From: Bradyrhizobium sp. CCGB12
GTDB taxonomy: Bacteria > Pseudomonadota > Alphaproteobacteria > Rhizobiales > Xanthobacteraceae
DNA: 64,000 nucleotides
Assembly (NCBI RefSeq): GCF_024199845.1
Contig: NZ_JANADO010000001.1
Coordinates: 3,038,001-3,102,000, forward strand
Direction: 5' to 3'
Within the stretch, counting starts at the first letter, position 1; each line of letters begins with the position of its first letter. The position numbers and the translations under genes were made by a program. Shown here one piece after another: positions 7,648 through 15,579 of this stretch. Under the pieces are notes generated by a model that saw nothing but the letters and a program-made list of their open reading frames with translations, had not been told where the DNA came from and did no database searches.

Positions 7648-8964
7648 ATGAACGATCGGCGGTCTCTTCTGGTGGCGGTCTCGTGCCCCTCGGCCGTTCT
7701 CGCCGGCTGGCTGGTGCTCTCACTGTCCGCCTACGCGCCTGCCCTCATCGAGAACAGCGGTGCAAATGCGGCTGCCGTCTCGCGCGCGAAGGATCTCGGC
7801 CACCTCGACCTCGCCGACGTCCCGCGCGCGGCAACCATCGAGGACGGTGTCGCCTTGACCGCCGACATCGCTGCTGCGGCGGCGATCCCGCCAACCGTTG
7901 AAGCGGCAGCGGCGCCGGAGGCGCCCGCCCCCGCCGTCCAGCTGGCGTCGACCGATCCTGCGCTGATATTGCCGGCGGAGCCGCCCGCGCCTCAGATTTC
8001 ACCTGAACCGGTTTCACCTGAACCAGCGCCTGTCGTGAGCGAGGCTCCGCTAGCGCCGCCACCGGCGCCCGAGCCCGTCAAACTCGCATCCGCCGATCCC
8101 ACCGAAATCGTGGCCACGGACGCACTGACCCCCGCGACGATCGCGAGCGGATCCGCCCCGGTTGCAAGCAAGGCGTCGCCGCCCGCGGACACCGTCGCCG
8201 TGCTCGACGAATGCTTCGTCGTGGACGCCTGCATCGACCGCTATCTCTGGGCGCTCTACCAGCGCACGCCGAAGGAGGATTCGATCAAGGTGGAGGAGCG
8301 CCGCCCTGTCACCATCAAGCGCAGAGGCAAGACGGTGACCGTGATGCGCAGCTTCACCAAGCTGGTCGACCAGGATTTCACCTGGAAGGATCCTAAGGCG
8401 GCCGAGCACGCCAAGATGTCGATGATGGATTACGTCATCGGCGGCATGGACAAGAGTTTCAAGCGAAAGCTGTTTCGCACGCTACTCGCGGCCGAGGCCG
8501 CCGGCCTGTCACCGGGCATCACCAGCGCGTTCCGCGACGACTATCGCCAGTCGATCGCGAGCGGGCTCAAGGCCGCCTCCGACCGCTCCTATCACGGCGG
8601 CAGCACGCGCGGTGGCTACGGCCACGGCATGGCCGCCGACATCGTCAGCACCCAGGGTAACAACCGCGCGCAGCGCTGGGTCTCCACCGAAATCCTGTGG
8701 AAGTGGGTCGACGCCAACGGCAAGGCATTCGGCATCGGCCGGCCCTATCTCGGCCGCGATCCGCCGCATGTCGGCCCGATCGACGGCCCGGAATACATCT
8801 CGCGCCGGGGCACTGGGGATCGCAAGGAAGCCGCCAACGTTAAGCAGAGGAAGGTGCGCGCAGCGGCCCATGCAAAGCCGTCCAAAGCACATGCCGCGCG
8901 CGAGCAGAAGAGCCCGGCAAAGCCGCAGAAGGCGGCGCAATCGGCCGGCAAACGCGCGACCTGA
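7648..8964 (+). CDS. Peptidase M15-like (D,D-carboxypeptidase fold) membrane-anchored protein
   Basis: 438 residues. An N-terminal hydrophobic segment (SCPSAVLAGWLVLSLSAYA) anchors or exports it. Residues about 60-190 are a low-complexity A/P/E-rich linker suited to spanning the periplasm. The C-terminal domain (about 210-395) carries the metal-ligand pattern of M15/VanY-like peptidases: SAFRDDYRQ, then GYGHGMAADIV, and DPPHVGP supplying the last histidine. A K/A-rich tail follows. It probably trims peptidoglycan peptides. GGAGG precedes the ATG. Activity is inferred from the motif spacing only. Confidence 0.7.
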   Translation: MNDRRSLLVAVSCPSAVLAGWLVLSLSAYAPALIENSGANAAAVSRAKDLGHLDLADVPRAATIEDGVALTADIAAAAAIPPTVEAAAAPEAPAPAVQLASTDPALILPAEPPAPQISPEPVSPEPAPVVSEAPLAPPPAPEPVKLASADPTEIVATDALTPATIASGSAPVASKASPPADTVAVLDECFVVDACIDRYLWALYQRTPKEDSIKVEERRPVTIKRRGKTVTVMRSFTKLVDQDFTWKDPKAAEHAKMSMMDYVIGGMDKSFKRKLFRTLLAAEAAGLSPGITSAFRDDYRQSIASGLKAASDRSYHGGSTRGGYGHGMAADIVSTQGNNRAQRWVSTEILWKWVDANGKAFGIGRPYLGRDPPHVGPIDGPEYISRRGTGDRKEAANVKQRKVRAAAHAKPSKAHAAREQKSPAKPQKAAQSAGKRAT

Positions 8965-8969
8965 AGCCG

Positions 8970-9788
8970 CTACGGCTTGCCGCCTGCGGTCGGCAGCGGC
9001 ACGAGACGCATCTCGGCCGTACCCGCCTCTTGCGTGCGCACCAGCACCGCAAAGATGGTCTCCACCGCGAGCTGCACCGCAACCTCCGTCGCCTCGCCCT
9101 TGGCCAGATGCGCTGCAATCAGACCGGTGAGGAGGTCGCCAGTGCCATAGGGCCGGATCGGCAGACGCGGCGTTGCGAAGCGCGACAAATGGCCGTCGGC
9201 GCAGAGGATCGTCTCCAACTGCCCTTCAGCCGTATCCGCGAGCGTGCAGCCGGTCGCGACGACGTCGATGCGTCCGTGTCCCGCGAGCGCCGCGCAGGCG
9301 GTGCGCAGGTCCTGCGCATCGGCAATCGTGAGGCCCGCCAGCAGCTCGAGCTCGAACCGGTTCGGTGTGGTCAGGTTCGCGGCCGGCAGCAACCGATGCC
9401 GGACCACGTCCAGGATTCCGTCGGCGACATAGACGCGGCCGTCGTCCCCGATCACGGGATCACAGAGATAGACGAGCTTCGAATTGCATACCAAGGCCCG
9501 CTCGACGAAGTCGGCGACGACGGCGGCATTGCCGGGCGAGCCGAGATAGCCGGTGACGAGCACGGCCGCCTCGTCGACGAGATCGCGCTCCTCCACGCCC
9601 TTCAAGAGATCGGCGACCAGCTCGGTCTCCAGCACCCGCCCGCGCAGGCTCGGATAGCGCGGATGGTTCGACAGCAGCGTCGTCGGCACCGCCGCGACGT
9701 TCACACCCTCCGCCTGCACGGCATAGGCAGCCGCGCTGTTGCCGACATGGCCGTGGACCACCTGGCTTTGAATGGAGATGACAAGCAT
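8970..9788 (-). CDS. pdxY: Pyridoxal (pyridoxamine) kinase
   Basis: 272 residues, a ribokinase-fold enzyme that phosphorylates pyridoxal to PLP in the B6 salvage pathway. Diagnostic parts are the N-terminal ISIQSQVVHGHVGNSAA, the middle LCDPVIGDDGRVYV, the TPNRFELELLAG segment and the anion-hole/catalytic region RPYGTGDLLTGL with the conserved GTGD aspartate. The ATG at 9788 is chosen; an alternative TTG lies 7 codons upstream. It follows the PaiB-like gene by 40 bp on the same strand, a sensible pairing because PaiB-fold proteins bind flavin and B6 and flavin enzymes are often clustered. Confidence 0.88.
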   Translation of the reverse strand: MLVISIQSQVVHGHVGNSAAAYAVQAEGVNVAAVPTTLLSNHPRYPSLRGRVLETELVADLLKGVEERDLVDEAAVLVTGYLGSPGNAAVVADFVERALVCNSKLVYLCDPVIGDDGRVYVADGILDVVRHRLLPAANLTTPNRFELELLAGLTIADAQDLRTACAALAGHGRIDVVATGCTLADTAEGQLETILCADGHLSRFATPRLPIRPYGTGDLLTGLIAAHLAKGEATEVAVQLAVETIFAVLVRTQEAGTAEMRLVPLPTAGGKP

Positions 9789-9828
9789 GAGGGAGGTCCG
9801 TAAGGTCAAACGTCAGACGAGGCAAGGG

Positions 9829-10470
9829 TTACGGGATATCGTATCCAAGTCCCGGCCGCAGCGCCTGCATCTTGTGCGCCAGCCGCCGGTGGCCCGTCTC
9901 GTCCGACCGGGCCAGCTGGTTTGCGACCGCGACATGGTCCGCATCGCTTTTGTGCTGGTTGAGCTTGGCCTGTCCCTCGATCTCGTCCACCACGAGATCG
10001 ACGACGCGGATCGCAGCCAACATGCTCTCGCGCTTGCCCGGCTCCATCTGCGCGAGGTCCCAGGGCTGCTTGGGCAACCGCGCCTCGGAGACCGCAAGCA
10101 GCGCATCGCCGTGATCGCGGTTCTCGCCCTGGTCGCGCAGATGCGCCACGCCCGACAGGTGCACCGCCTCATAGAGCCAAGTCGAAACGTTGTCGCGCGA
10201 GGCATACCAGTCGTTGGAGACGTAGGCATCATCGCCGGCAACGATCAGCAGGAATCGCCTGGTGCCGTCGGCGAGTGGCACAAGCGGATTTCTGGCGGTG
10301 AAATGAATCTGCACGATGACCTGCCCGCCGCGCTCGCCCAGCACGAACGGCACGTGCGAGGCCCGCGGCCCGTGCTCGTCCCCCGCCACGATCACGCCGA
10401 AGCCGCGGTGTGCGGCAAATTCCAGCGCGCGCTGCTCCTCGATGCGGAACTGGGGGCGGAGGACGTGCAT
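9829..10470 (-). CDS. PaiB-like FMN-binding regulator family protein
   Basis: 213 residues of the PaiB family (FMN-binding negative transcriptional regulator, split-barrel flavin-binding fold). Typical stretches are FAAHRGFGVIVAGDEHGPRASHVPFVL, GGQVIVQIHFTARNPL and the YVSNDWYAS...VSTWLYEAVHLSG block that defines the family. Bacillus PaiB represses sporulation and protease genes, but most homologues are uncharacterised. The ATG at 10470 (MHVLRPQF) fits the usual N-terminus; another ATG six codons upstream is possible. Confidence 0.82.
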   Translation of the reverse strand: MHVLRPQFRIEEQRALEFAAHRGFGVIVAGDEHGPRASHVPFVLGERGGQVIVQIHFTARNPLVPLADGTRRFLLIVAGDDAYVSNDWYASRDNVSTWLYEAVHLSGVAHLRDQGENRDHGDALLAVSEARLPKQPWDLAQMEPGKRESMLAAIRVVDLVVDEIEGQAKLNQHKSDADHVAVANQLARSDETGHRRLAHKMQALRPGLGYDIP

Positions 10471-10571
10471 GGCGCGGCGCTCGATCATGGGATGACGGAC
10501 GAGGCGAGGCTACTCCATCCCGCCGAAATCTGAAGAACAATCGGCCCGCAAACGCTGATGTCAGCAATGCC

Positions 10572-11204
10572 TCAGCGCCGCGCCAGCCGCGTAAGATAGG
10601 CGCAGAACATGTCGGCCATGGCATCGGCATAGGCCGCGATCTCCGCCTCGCTCCGAGTCTCTTCCGAAAAATCCTTGCCGACCTCGCTCAGCGTCGTCGT
10701 GATCAGCTCGCCGGCGAGGCTGCGCGTCGCAGCCGAGGACTTCGGCAGCGCCTCCCGCATAAAGGCGGCGACGATGCCCTCGCCAGCCGCCCGCGCGTCC
10801 TGCGCCTCGGGCGCATCGCGATAAAGCGGCGCGGCGTCACTGAGCGCGACGCGGATCGCAGCTTCCTCGCACTCGGAGCGGATGAAGGCATGAACCAGCG
10901 CACGCAGCCGCGCCAGCGGTGGCTTCGTCCGATCCGCGAGGATGCCGGCGAGCAGCTCACTGGTACGCCGCCACTCGTCGCTCTGGAGACGGAACAGGAT
11001 CGCCGCCTTGTTCGGAAAATACTGATAGAGCGATCCGATGCTCACCCCGGCTCTCTCTGCCACCCGCGCCGTCGTGAAGCGCTGCGCCCCCTCCTTCGCC
11101 AGAACCTGAACAGCGGCATCGAGGATGGCCGCCACCAACCCCGCGGAGCGGGCCTGTTGCGGCTGTTTTCGTGAGGAAACTGAACGGCTTCGACGATCGG
11201 CCAT
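10572..11204 (-). CDS. TetR-family transcriptional regulator
   Basis: 210 residues. HTH region at about 22-68 (ILDAAVQVLAKEGAQRFTTARVAERAGVSIGSLYQYFPNK) is textbook TetR. The C-terminal ligand/dimer domain is all-helical. Divergent from the O-methyltransferase gene with a 97-bp gap that contains a 20-bp palindrome (11232-11251), so it most likely represses itself and that gene. The ATG at 11204 gives the normal length for the family. Confidence 0.85.
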   Translation of the reverse strand: MADRRSRSVSSRKQPQQARSAGLVAAILDAAVQVLAKEGAQRFTTARVAERAGVSIGSLYQYFPNKAAILFRLQSDEWRRTSELLAGILADRTKPPLARLRALVHAFIRSECEEAAIRVALSDAAPLYRDAPEAQDARAAGEGIVAAFMREALPKSSAATRSLAGELITTTLSEVGKDFSEETRSEAEIAAYADAMADMFCAYLTRLARR

Positions 11205-11231
11205 GGCGCCCGCAAGGAATGCGAATAGGAA

Positions 11232-11251
11232 ATGCGACGAATTAGTCGTAT
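11232..11251. promoter_or_regulatory. Putative TetR operator
   Basis: ATGCGACGAATTAGTCGTAT is a 20-bp palindrome with two mismatched pairs (arms ATnCGAC and GTCGnAT). It lies midway between the divergent TetR and O-methyltransferase starts. Confidence 0.55.
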
Positions 11252-11301
11252 TTCGGTCTCCGCGCAAGCACGCGCTTCGCCGCGAACCCTGGAGACACCA
11301 A

Positions 11302-11967
11302 ATGACCACCTCAACCATCACATCGCTTGCGCCGCTGCTGGATCGACTGTTCGACGAAGCCGAGGCAGCAAGTGGCGCAACGTTGGCCGCCGTCGCCGAT
11401 CTATCCGATGCCGACCGGGCGCGGATGATGCGGAGCAAGACCGCTTACCGCGATCTCTATGGACGCCTGAAGGACGCCCCGCTTGCGGTCTCACGCGAGA
11501 CCGGCAGCCTGCTCTACATGCTGGCGCGCAGCGCCCGCGCCAGGGCGATCGTCGAGTTTGGCACCTCGTTCGGCATCTCCACCCTGCACCTTGCCGCAGC
11601 TCTGCGCGACAATGGCGGCGGCCGCCTCATCACCAGCGAGTTCGAGCCGTCCAAGGCGGCGCGGGCGCGGGACAACCTCTCGGCCGGCGGCGTGATCGAT
11701 CTCGTCGAAATCCGCGAAGGCGATGCGGTGAAGACACTCGGTGCCGATCTGCCTGATACGATCGATCTCGTGCTGCTCGACGGTGCCAAGGCGCTCTACC
11801 CCGATATCCTGGATCTGCTCGAATCCCATCTCAAACCAGGCGCAATCATCGTCGCCGACAATGCCGACGACAGCCCCGACTATCTGGCGCGCGTGCGCAA
11901 GCCCGGAAGCGGCTACATGTCCACGCCCTTTGCCGAAGACGTCGAACTCTCGGTGCGGATCGACTGA
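11302..11967 (+). CDS. O-methyltransferase (class I SAM-dependent, COMT-like)
   Basis: 221 residues. Family 3 O-methyltransferase pattern: the SAM-binding loop VEFGTSFGISTLHLAAAL, the acidic residue after strand 2 (ITSEFEPSKA), and DLVLLDGAKALYPDILDLL with the metal/SAM-binding aspartate. These enzymes methylate small catechol-like or phenolic acceptors. GGAGA precedes the ATG. Divergent TetR and an intervening palindrome suggest induction by a small molecule, possibly the methyl acceptor or a toxic phenol (inference). Confidence 0.85.
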   Translation: MTTSTITSLAPLLDRLFDEAEAASGATLAAVADLSDADRARMMRSKTAYRDLYGRLKDAPLAVSRETGSLLYMLARSARARAIVEFGTSFGISTLHLAAALRDNGGGRLITSEFEPSKAARARDNLSAGGVIDLVEIREGDAVKTLGADLPDTIDLVLLDGAKALYPDILDLLESHLKPGAIIVADNADDSPDYLARVRKPGSGYMSTPFAEDVELSVRID

Positions 11968-12171
11968 AGCCAGATCCAACCGTCGCAACATCCCGGAGCC
12001 GCTGCGCGATTCATCGCGCGGCGGCTTGCTTCATGCCGTCGGCGGCAGCCCGTGGAACCTCGACGTATCCACACCATTGCGCCCGGGCCGCGTTTCAACC
12101 TGTCGCAGGCTCGTCACTCACACGTGATATTTGCTGCGGACAAAAGCCATGTTACGCGTGCTAAACATACC

Positions 12172-12183
12172 TACCGCGCGGTA
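12172..12183. promoter_or_regulatory. Perfect 12-bp palindrome upstream of the SMR gene
   Basis: TACCGCGCGGTA lies 33 bp before the ATG of the SMR exporter. Its position and symmetry fit an operator for the TetR-family regulator encoded by the second gene of the operon. Confidence 0.45.
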
Positions 12184-12215
12184 TCTTTCTCGCCGCGCGC
12201 TACCCCGAGCTCGTC

Positions 12216-12560
12216 ATGACATCCGCCTTCAATGCCTATGCGGCACTCGCTCTCGCCATCGTCTTCGAGGTCACCGCCTCCGCCTTCCTGCAGCAGTCGG
12301 CGCAGTTCACCCGGCCATGGCCGACGCTGGCGATGGTGCTGTTCTATGTCGCCTCGTTCTATGCGCTGTCGGTCGCGATCCGCGTCATTCCCCTCAGCAT
12401 CGCCTATGCGATCTGGGGCGGGGTCGGCATCATCCTGACCGCCACGGTCTCCTTCGTGCTGTTCCGCCAGATGCTGGACGCCGCCGCCTTCGTGGGGATC
12501 GCGCTGATCGTATCCGGAGTTGTGGTCATCAACCTGTTCTCGGGGACCACGGTGCATTGA
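12216..12560 (+). CDS. Small multidrug resistance (SMR) family transporter
   Basis: 114 residues with four hydrophobic helices. The first helix carries the essential glutamate in ALAIVFEVTASAFLQQSA, the position equivalent to Glu14 of EmrE; YAIWGGVGIILTA in helix 3 is also family-typical. SMR proteins work as dimers and exchange protons for cationic drugs or guanidinium-type compounds. It overlaps the downstream TetR gene by one base (TGATG), so the two form an operon. Confidence 0.88.
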   Translation: MTSAFNAYAALALAIVFEVTASAFLQQSAQFTRPWPTLAMVLFYVASFYALSVAIRVIPLSIAYAIWGGVGIILTATVSFVLFRQMLDAAAFVGIALIVSGVVVINLFSGTTVH

Positions 12561-13129
12561 TGCCGGAAAGCCGCTACGCCCGCGCCAAGCAGCCCGAGCA
12601 GGTGCGACGCGCCCTGCTCGACCACGCAGCGGCCATCGCCATGGACCATGGCGTCTCCGGCGTCACGGTGCAGGCGGTCGCTGCGGCGGCCGGCGTCACC
12701 AAGGGCGGGCTATTTCATCATTTCTCCAGCAAGCAGGCCCTGATCGAAGGCCTGTTCGCCGACCTCCTCGCTCGCGTCGATGCCGAGATCGACAGCGCGG
12801 TCGAGTCGGATCCCAAGCCGCGCGGCAGCTTCACGCGGGCCTATGTGAATGCGGTATTCACCGGCAAGGCCTTCGGCTTCGCAACGCCATGGGCGGCGCT
12901 GAGCATGGTCGTCGTCACCGATCCGTCGCTGCGCCGCCTTTGGAACGACTGGATCAAGGCCCGGTTGAAGCGCCATCGCGCCACCGATGGTGCGCCCGAT
13001 TTTCACGTCGTACGCCTCGCTGCCGACGGCGCCTGGCTGTCCTATGTCACGACAGGACAGACACGCATGAGCGCCGACCTGCGGGCCGTGCACGACCGCC
13101 TGATCGCGCAGACCTATCGACGCGCTTAG
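12560..13129 (+). CDS. TetR-family transcriptional regulator
   Basis: 189 residues. The HTH spans about residues 18-62 (HAAAIAMDHGVSGVTVQAVAAAAGVTKGGLFHHFSSK). The GGLFHHF recognition-helix signature and the C-terminal domain resemble TetR_C regulators of SMR efflux pumps. It starts at an ATG overlapping the SMR stop codon, and the palindrome at 12172-12183 is a plausible operator for autoregulation. Confidence 0.85.
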   Translation: MPESRYARAKQPEQVRRALLDHAAAIAMDHGVSGVTVQAVAAAAGVTKGGLFHHFSSKQALIEGLFADLLARVDAEIDSAVESDPKPRGSFTRAYVNAVFTGKAFGFATPWAALSMVVVTDPSLRRLWNDWIKARLKRHRATDGAPDFHVVRLAADGAWLSYVTTGQTRMSADLRAVHDRLIAQTYRRA

Positions 13130-13146
13130 CCGACTCGGAGCGGCGG

Positions 13147-13512
13147 CTACTGGCTCTGCACCGGCTTGGGTGGACGTGGCGATGATCTCTGCGGTTTTGC
13201 GCCAGGCTTGGCTGCGGCACGTGGCGGCGGCACATCGACCGATACCAGATAGGCGGCAAGCGCCTTGGCCGAGTCAGAACTCGTCACGTAATGGTCCTTC
13301 AGGAACCAGGACAACGTCAGGGTGAAGCGGCCCTTGGCAAGGCCGCGCGGGCTGCGGTGGCAGGTCGCGCAACCGTCGGCAAAGAGCCTCGCGGGCGACT
13401 TGCCGGCGTCGAGGTTCTGCGCGGCTACAACCGTCGCTGTCAGAACGGCGGCGGCGGCAACAGTCATAGAGGACGCGATCAAGTCGCGCCCCGGTCGAAA
13501 CAGCGAAATCAA
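13147..13512 (-). CDS. Small c-type cytochrome
   Basis: 121 residues from a TTG start at 13512 (alternative ATG at 13467). The TTG start has GGGGA at 7-bp spacing and gives a signal peptide with a basic N-region (ISLFRPGRDLIASSMTVAAAA...VVAAQ); the ATG start would remove the basic residues. One haem-binding motif CATCH is present (FADGCATCHRSP). No obvious distal Met is seen after the motif; the region LTLSWFLKDHYVTSS is followed by a proline/lysine-rich tail. Likely a periplasmic mono-haem cytochrome of unknown partner. Confidence 0.7.
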   Translation of the reverse strand: MISLFRPGRDLIASSMTVAAAAVLTATVVAAQNLDAGKSPARLFADGCATCHRSPRGLAKGRFTLTLSWFLKDHYVTSSDSAKALAAYLVSVDVPPPRAAAKPGAKPQRSSPRPPKPVQSQ

Positions 13513-13537
13513 TGTTGTTCCCCAGCCCGTCCTGCGG

Positions 13538-13717
13538 TCACGCCGCCGACAGCTGATCGAATTCAGGCGGCGCATAGGCCTTGCCGTCGTGATCGGTGAT
13601 GACGACCTGCCACCCCTCACTCGCCCATACCCTCGCCTTGGCCACGATGAGCAACCGGCTTTCGCGGGCGCAACTGTACTTCTCATTGTCGCGTTCTGCG
13701 ACCATTTTGTAGGCCAA
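13538..13717 (-). CDS. Small hypothetical protein
   Basis: 59 residues from a TTG start at 13717 preceded by AAGGGGAAG, the best Shine-Dalgarno in the frame. The sequence (AYKMVAERDNEKYSCARES...VWASEGWQVVITDHDGKA) looks like a compact alpha/beta domain; I have the impression that such proteins are frequent in Bradyrhizobium. Function unknown. It lies just upstream of the cytochrome gene on the same strand (25-bp gap) and may be cotranscribed. Confidence 0.55.
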   Translation of the reverse strand: MAYKMVAERDNEKYSCARESRLLIVAKARVWASEGWQVVITDHDGKAYAPPEFDQLSAA

Positions 13718-14003
13718 TGCGCTTCCCCTTGCGTTGCCCTGCACCCGCTCCTCTCGTGGCAGCGGGCTTTGGCGGCAATTCGCCAGGAGCGTGGCAATTT
13801 GGTGCCTTCCGCAGGCAGTACGGCGCCGGCACGCTCACAGTCGGGTAACCGGATAAGCGCGCGCCGCATCAGGGATGCGATTTTGCTTGTCGCGGGCGTG
13901 TTTGCCGCCGAGTGTGCAGCGCCGCAGGTCCATCATGTCGTGCTGAATCGGCTGCCGGCTCCGTCACGACTGTGAGGGAACCCATGGCGCCCGTCCGGCC
14001 TCG

Positions 14004-14282
14004 CTAGTGGACGCGGATCACGTGCGGCCTGCCGAGATCGATCAGTCCCTGCACCGCCGAGAGGCGGTCGTCGAGGGCTGCGATGGTCAGCAGCAGATTG
14101 TTGCGGCGCTCGTCGAGCATGCCCATCTCGGCGCCGGTGAGCTTTGCGCTCGAGCGTTCCTTGTGAATTCCTTCGAGGGATTTGCGCAGTCCGGCAATCA
14201 GGCCGGTCAGCTGCTTGGCCTCCTTGGTCATCGACCGCTTCGCGACATTTTGGCGGCGCGTATGCGCCTGGCTCTGTCTCAT
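14004..14282 (-). CDS. Small helical hypothetical protein
   Basis: 92 residues, starting at the third of three consecutive ATGs because GGGAGG then has a 6-bp spacing. Mostly helical and charged (LTGLIAGLRKSLEGIHKERSSAK; MLDERRNNLLLTIAALDDRLSAVQGL), suggesting a short antiparallel coiled coil. No family recognised. The gap to the next gene (13718-14003) shows nothing clear. Confidence 0.5.
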   Translation of the reverse strand: MRQSQAHTRRQNVAKRSMTKEAKQLTGLIAGLRKSLEGIHKERSSAKLTGAEMGMLDERRNNLLLTIAALDDRLSAVQGLIDLGRPHVIRVH

Positions 14283-14404
14283 CATCATCCTCCCGTGCCC
14301 CGCTGCCCCGAGTGGATGCTTACACCTTTGAGTAGACATATTACGATCGATGAAATCTGCCCGCGAAGAACTGTCTTAAACTTTATGCGCTTGGAGCAAC
14401 CAAA

Positions 14405-14433
14405 GAAAAGCCCGGCACGATGGCCGGGCTTTT
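14405..14433 (-). terminator. Intrinsic terminator of the SH3-domain gene
   Basis: Stem GCCCGGC / GCCGGGC (14410-14416 with 14423-14429) flanked by AAAA at 14406-14409, which reads as a U tract on the minus strand. It lies just after the stop of the gene ending at 14444. Confidence 0.7.
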
Positions 14434-14443
14434 CCAGGCAATC

Positions 14444-15424
14444 CTAGTGCTTTTGATGGCCGCCGCCAGGGCCGCCAGCCGGGGGATTGCCACCGCGCGG
14501 CGCCGCATTGACGTGCGGAGCGCCGCCGCCCGAATGCGGCATCGCAGGCGCGGTCGCGCGCGCCGCCGGCATCTGCGCCCGAGCATTCATCGGCGAACCG
14601 TGGCTCACATTCGGCCGAGCCATGTGCGGCGTCTGCGGCGTCGCAGGCCGAGCCGCAGGCGCGGCCGACACGCGCGGCGCTTCATGCGCACGCGTCATCG
14701 GCTGCGTGCGGACGACGGCGCGGCTCGCAGCCCGGTCGTGCGTCATGCGCGCCTGCGCGTCGCGCGGGCTACGGCTCTGCACGGCGGCTCGCTCATTCAT
14801 GGTGCGTTCGCTCCGTCCGGCGCGAGTCCTGTCGGCCGCAACCGCAGCATTGCGCTTGGCAATGGCTGCGTCGTGCCGCGGCGTCGTGGCGTCACGTCTG
14901 GAGATTGCGGCATCACCTTTGCCGCGCACGCCGCTGCGTTCGAGTGCGATCGCAGCATCGCGCGTCGCCGCGCGACCGATGCGAGCCGCACGCGGATCAA
15001 TCGTCATCCGCGTCGCGACGCGCTGGTGCGAGGTCCAGTAATTATTCCAATAGGCGTGGCGGCGATACCAGGGCCGTCCTCCATAGTGACTCGACCAGTA
15101 CGACGTCAGTACGAAGGGGGCGATCGGAACGTCGATCTCATCGACATAGTCGGGGAGATAAACGTAGTGATTGCGATAGAGATATTCGAGATATTGTGAC
15201 GACACCCAACCACGATCGTCGGAGAAGCTCACGTCACACCAGGCATTGCCGCGCAGGCACCCATGGATGTTGACGCGGGCACCCCCGGGGACGCGATCGA
15301 CCAGGGGAAAGCCCGTGCCCGGTCCGGCGCGCAGGCCGGTCGAGACGGTGACGATGCCCGGCGCGGCCAGCGCGGCCGTCGGGGCGAGCAGCAATGCGGC
15401 AAGTAGAACGCTCTTGAGTCTCAT
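14444..15424 (-). CDS. Exported SH3b-domain protein with low-complexity tail
   Basis: 326 residues. Signal peptide MRLKSVLLAALLLAPTAALA, then a bacterial SH3 domain (about 22-80: VTVSTGLRAGPGTGFPLVDRVPGGARVNIHG...DRGWVSSQYLEY), which commonly binds peptidoglycan. Residues 80-130 are Tyr/Trp-rich, and from about 130 the chain is A/R-rich and repetitive with many RDAA and RAA units, ending in a G/P/H-rich tail. It is probably periplasmic or wall-associated; the tail may be disordered. Followed by an intrinsic terminator. Confidence 0.75.
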   Translation of the reverse strand: MRLKSVLLAALLLAPTAALAAPGIVTVSTGLRAGPGTGFPLVDRVPGGARVNIHGCLRGNAWCDVSFSDDRGWVSSQYLEYLYRNHYVYLPDYVDEIDVPIAPFVLTSYWSSHYGGRPWYRRHAYWNNYWTSHQRVATRMTIDPRAARIGRAATRDAAIALERSGVRGKGDAAISRRDATTPRHDAAIAKRNAAVAADRTRAGRSERTMNERAAVQSRSPRDAQARMTHDRAASRAVVRTQPMTRAHEAPRVSAAPAARPATPQTPHMARPNVSHGSPMNARAQMPAARATAPAMPHSGGGAPHVNAAPRGGNPPAGGPGGGHQKH

Positions 15425-15579
15425 GGCGTGTTCCTCCTCTGGCAGTCGGAACGCGCGAGCGGAACGGGCGTTCCGCGTACGGTGATTTCAACCGTCGAAA
15501 GACTAAGGCGCAGGCCGCGCGCGGTTCAATATTCATTCGCCGTTCATCGGCACAGCGCCCAGGGCGCGCCGCCAGCCCG

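Noticed and set aside
12131..13129. Long plus-strand frame reading through the SMR gene into TetR
   Set aside because: The SMR gene lies in a different frame with four clear helices; TetR starts at 12560.
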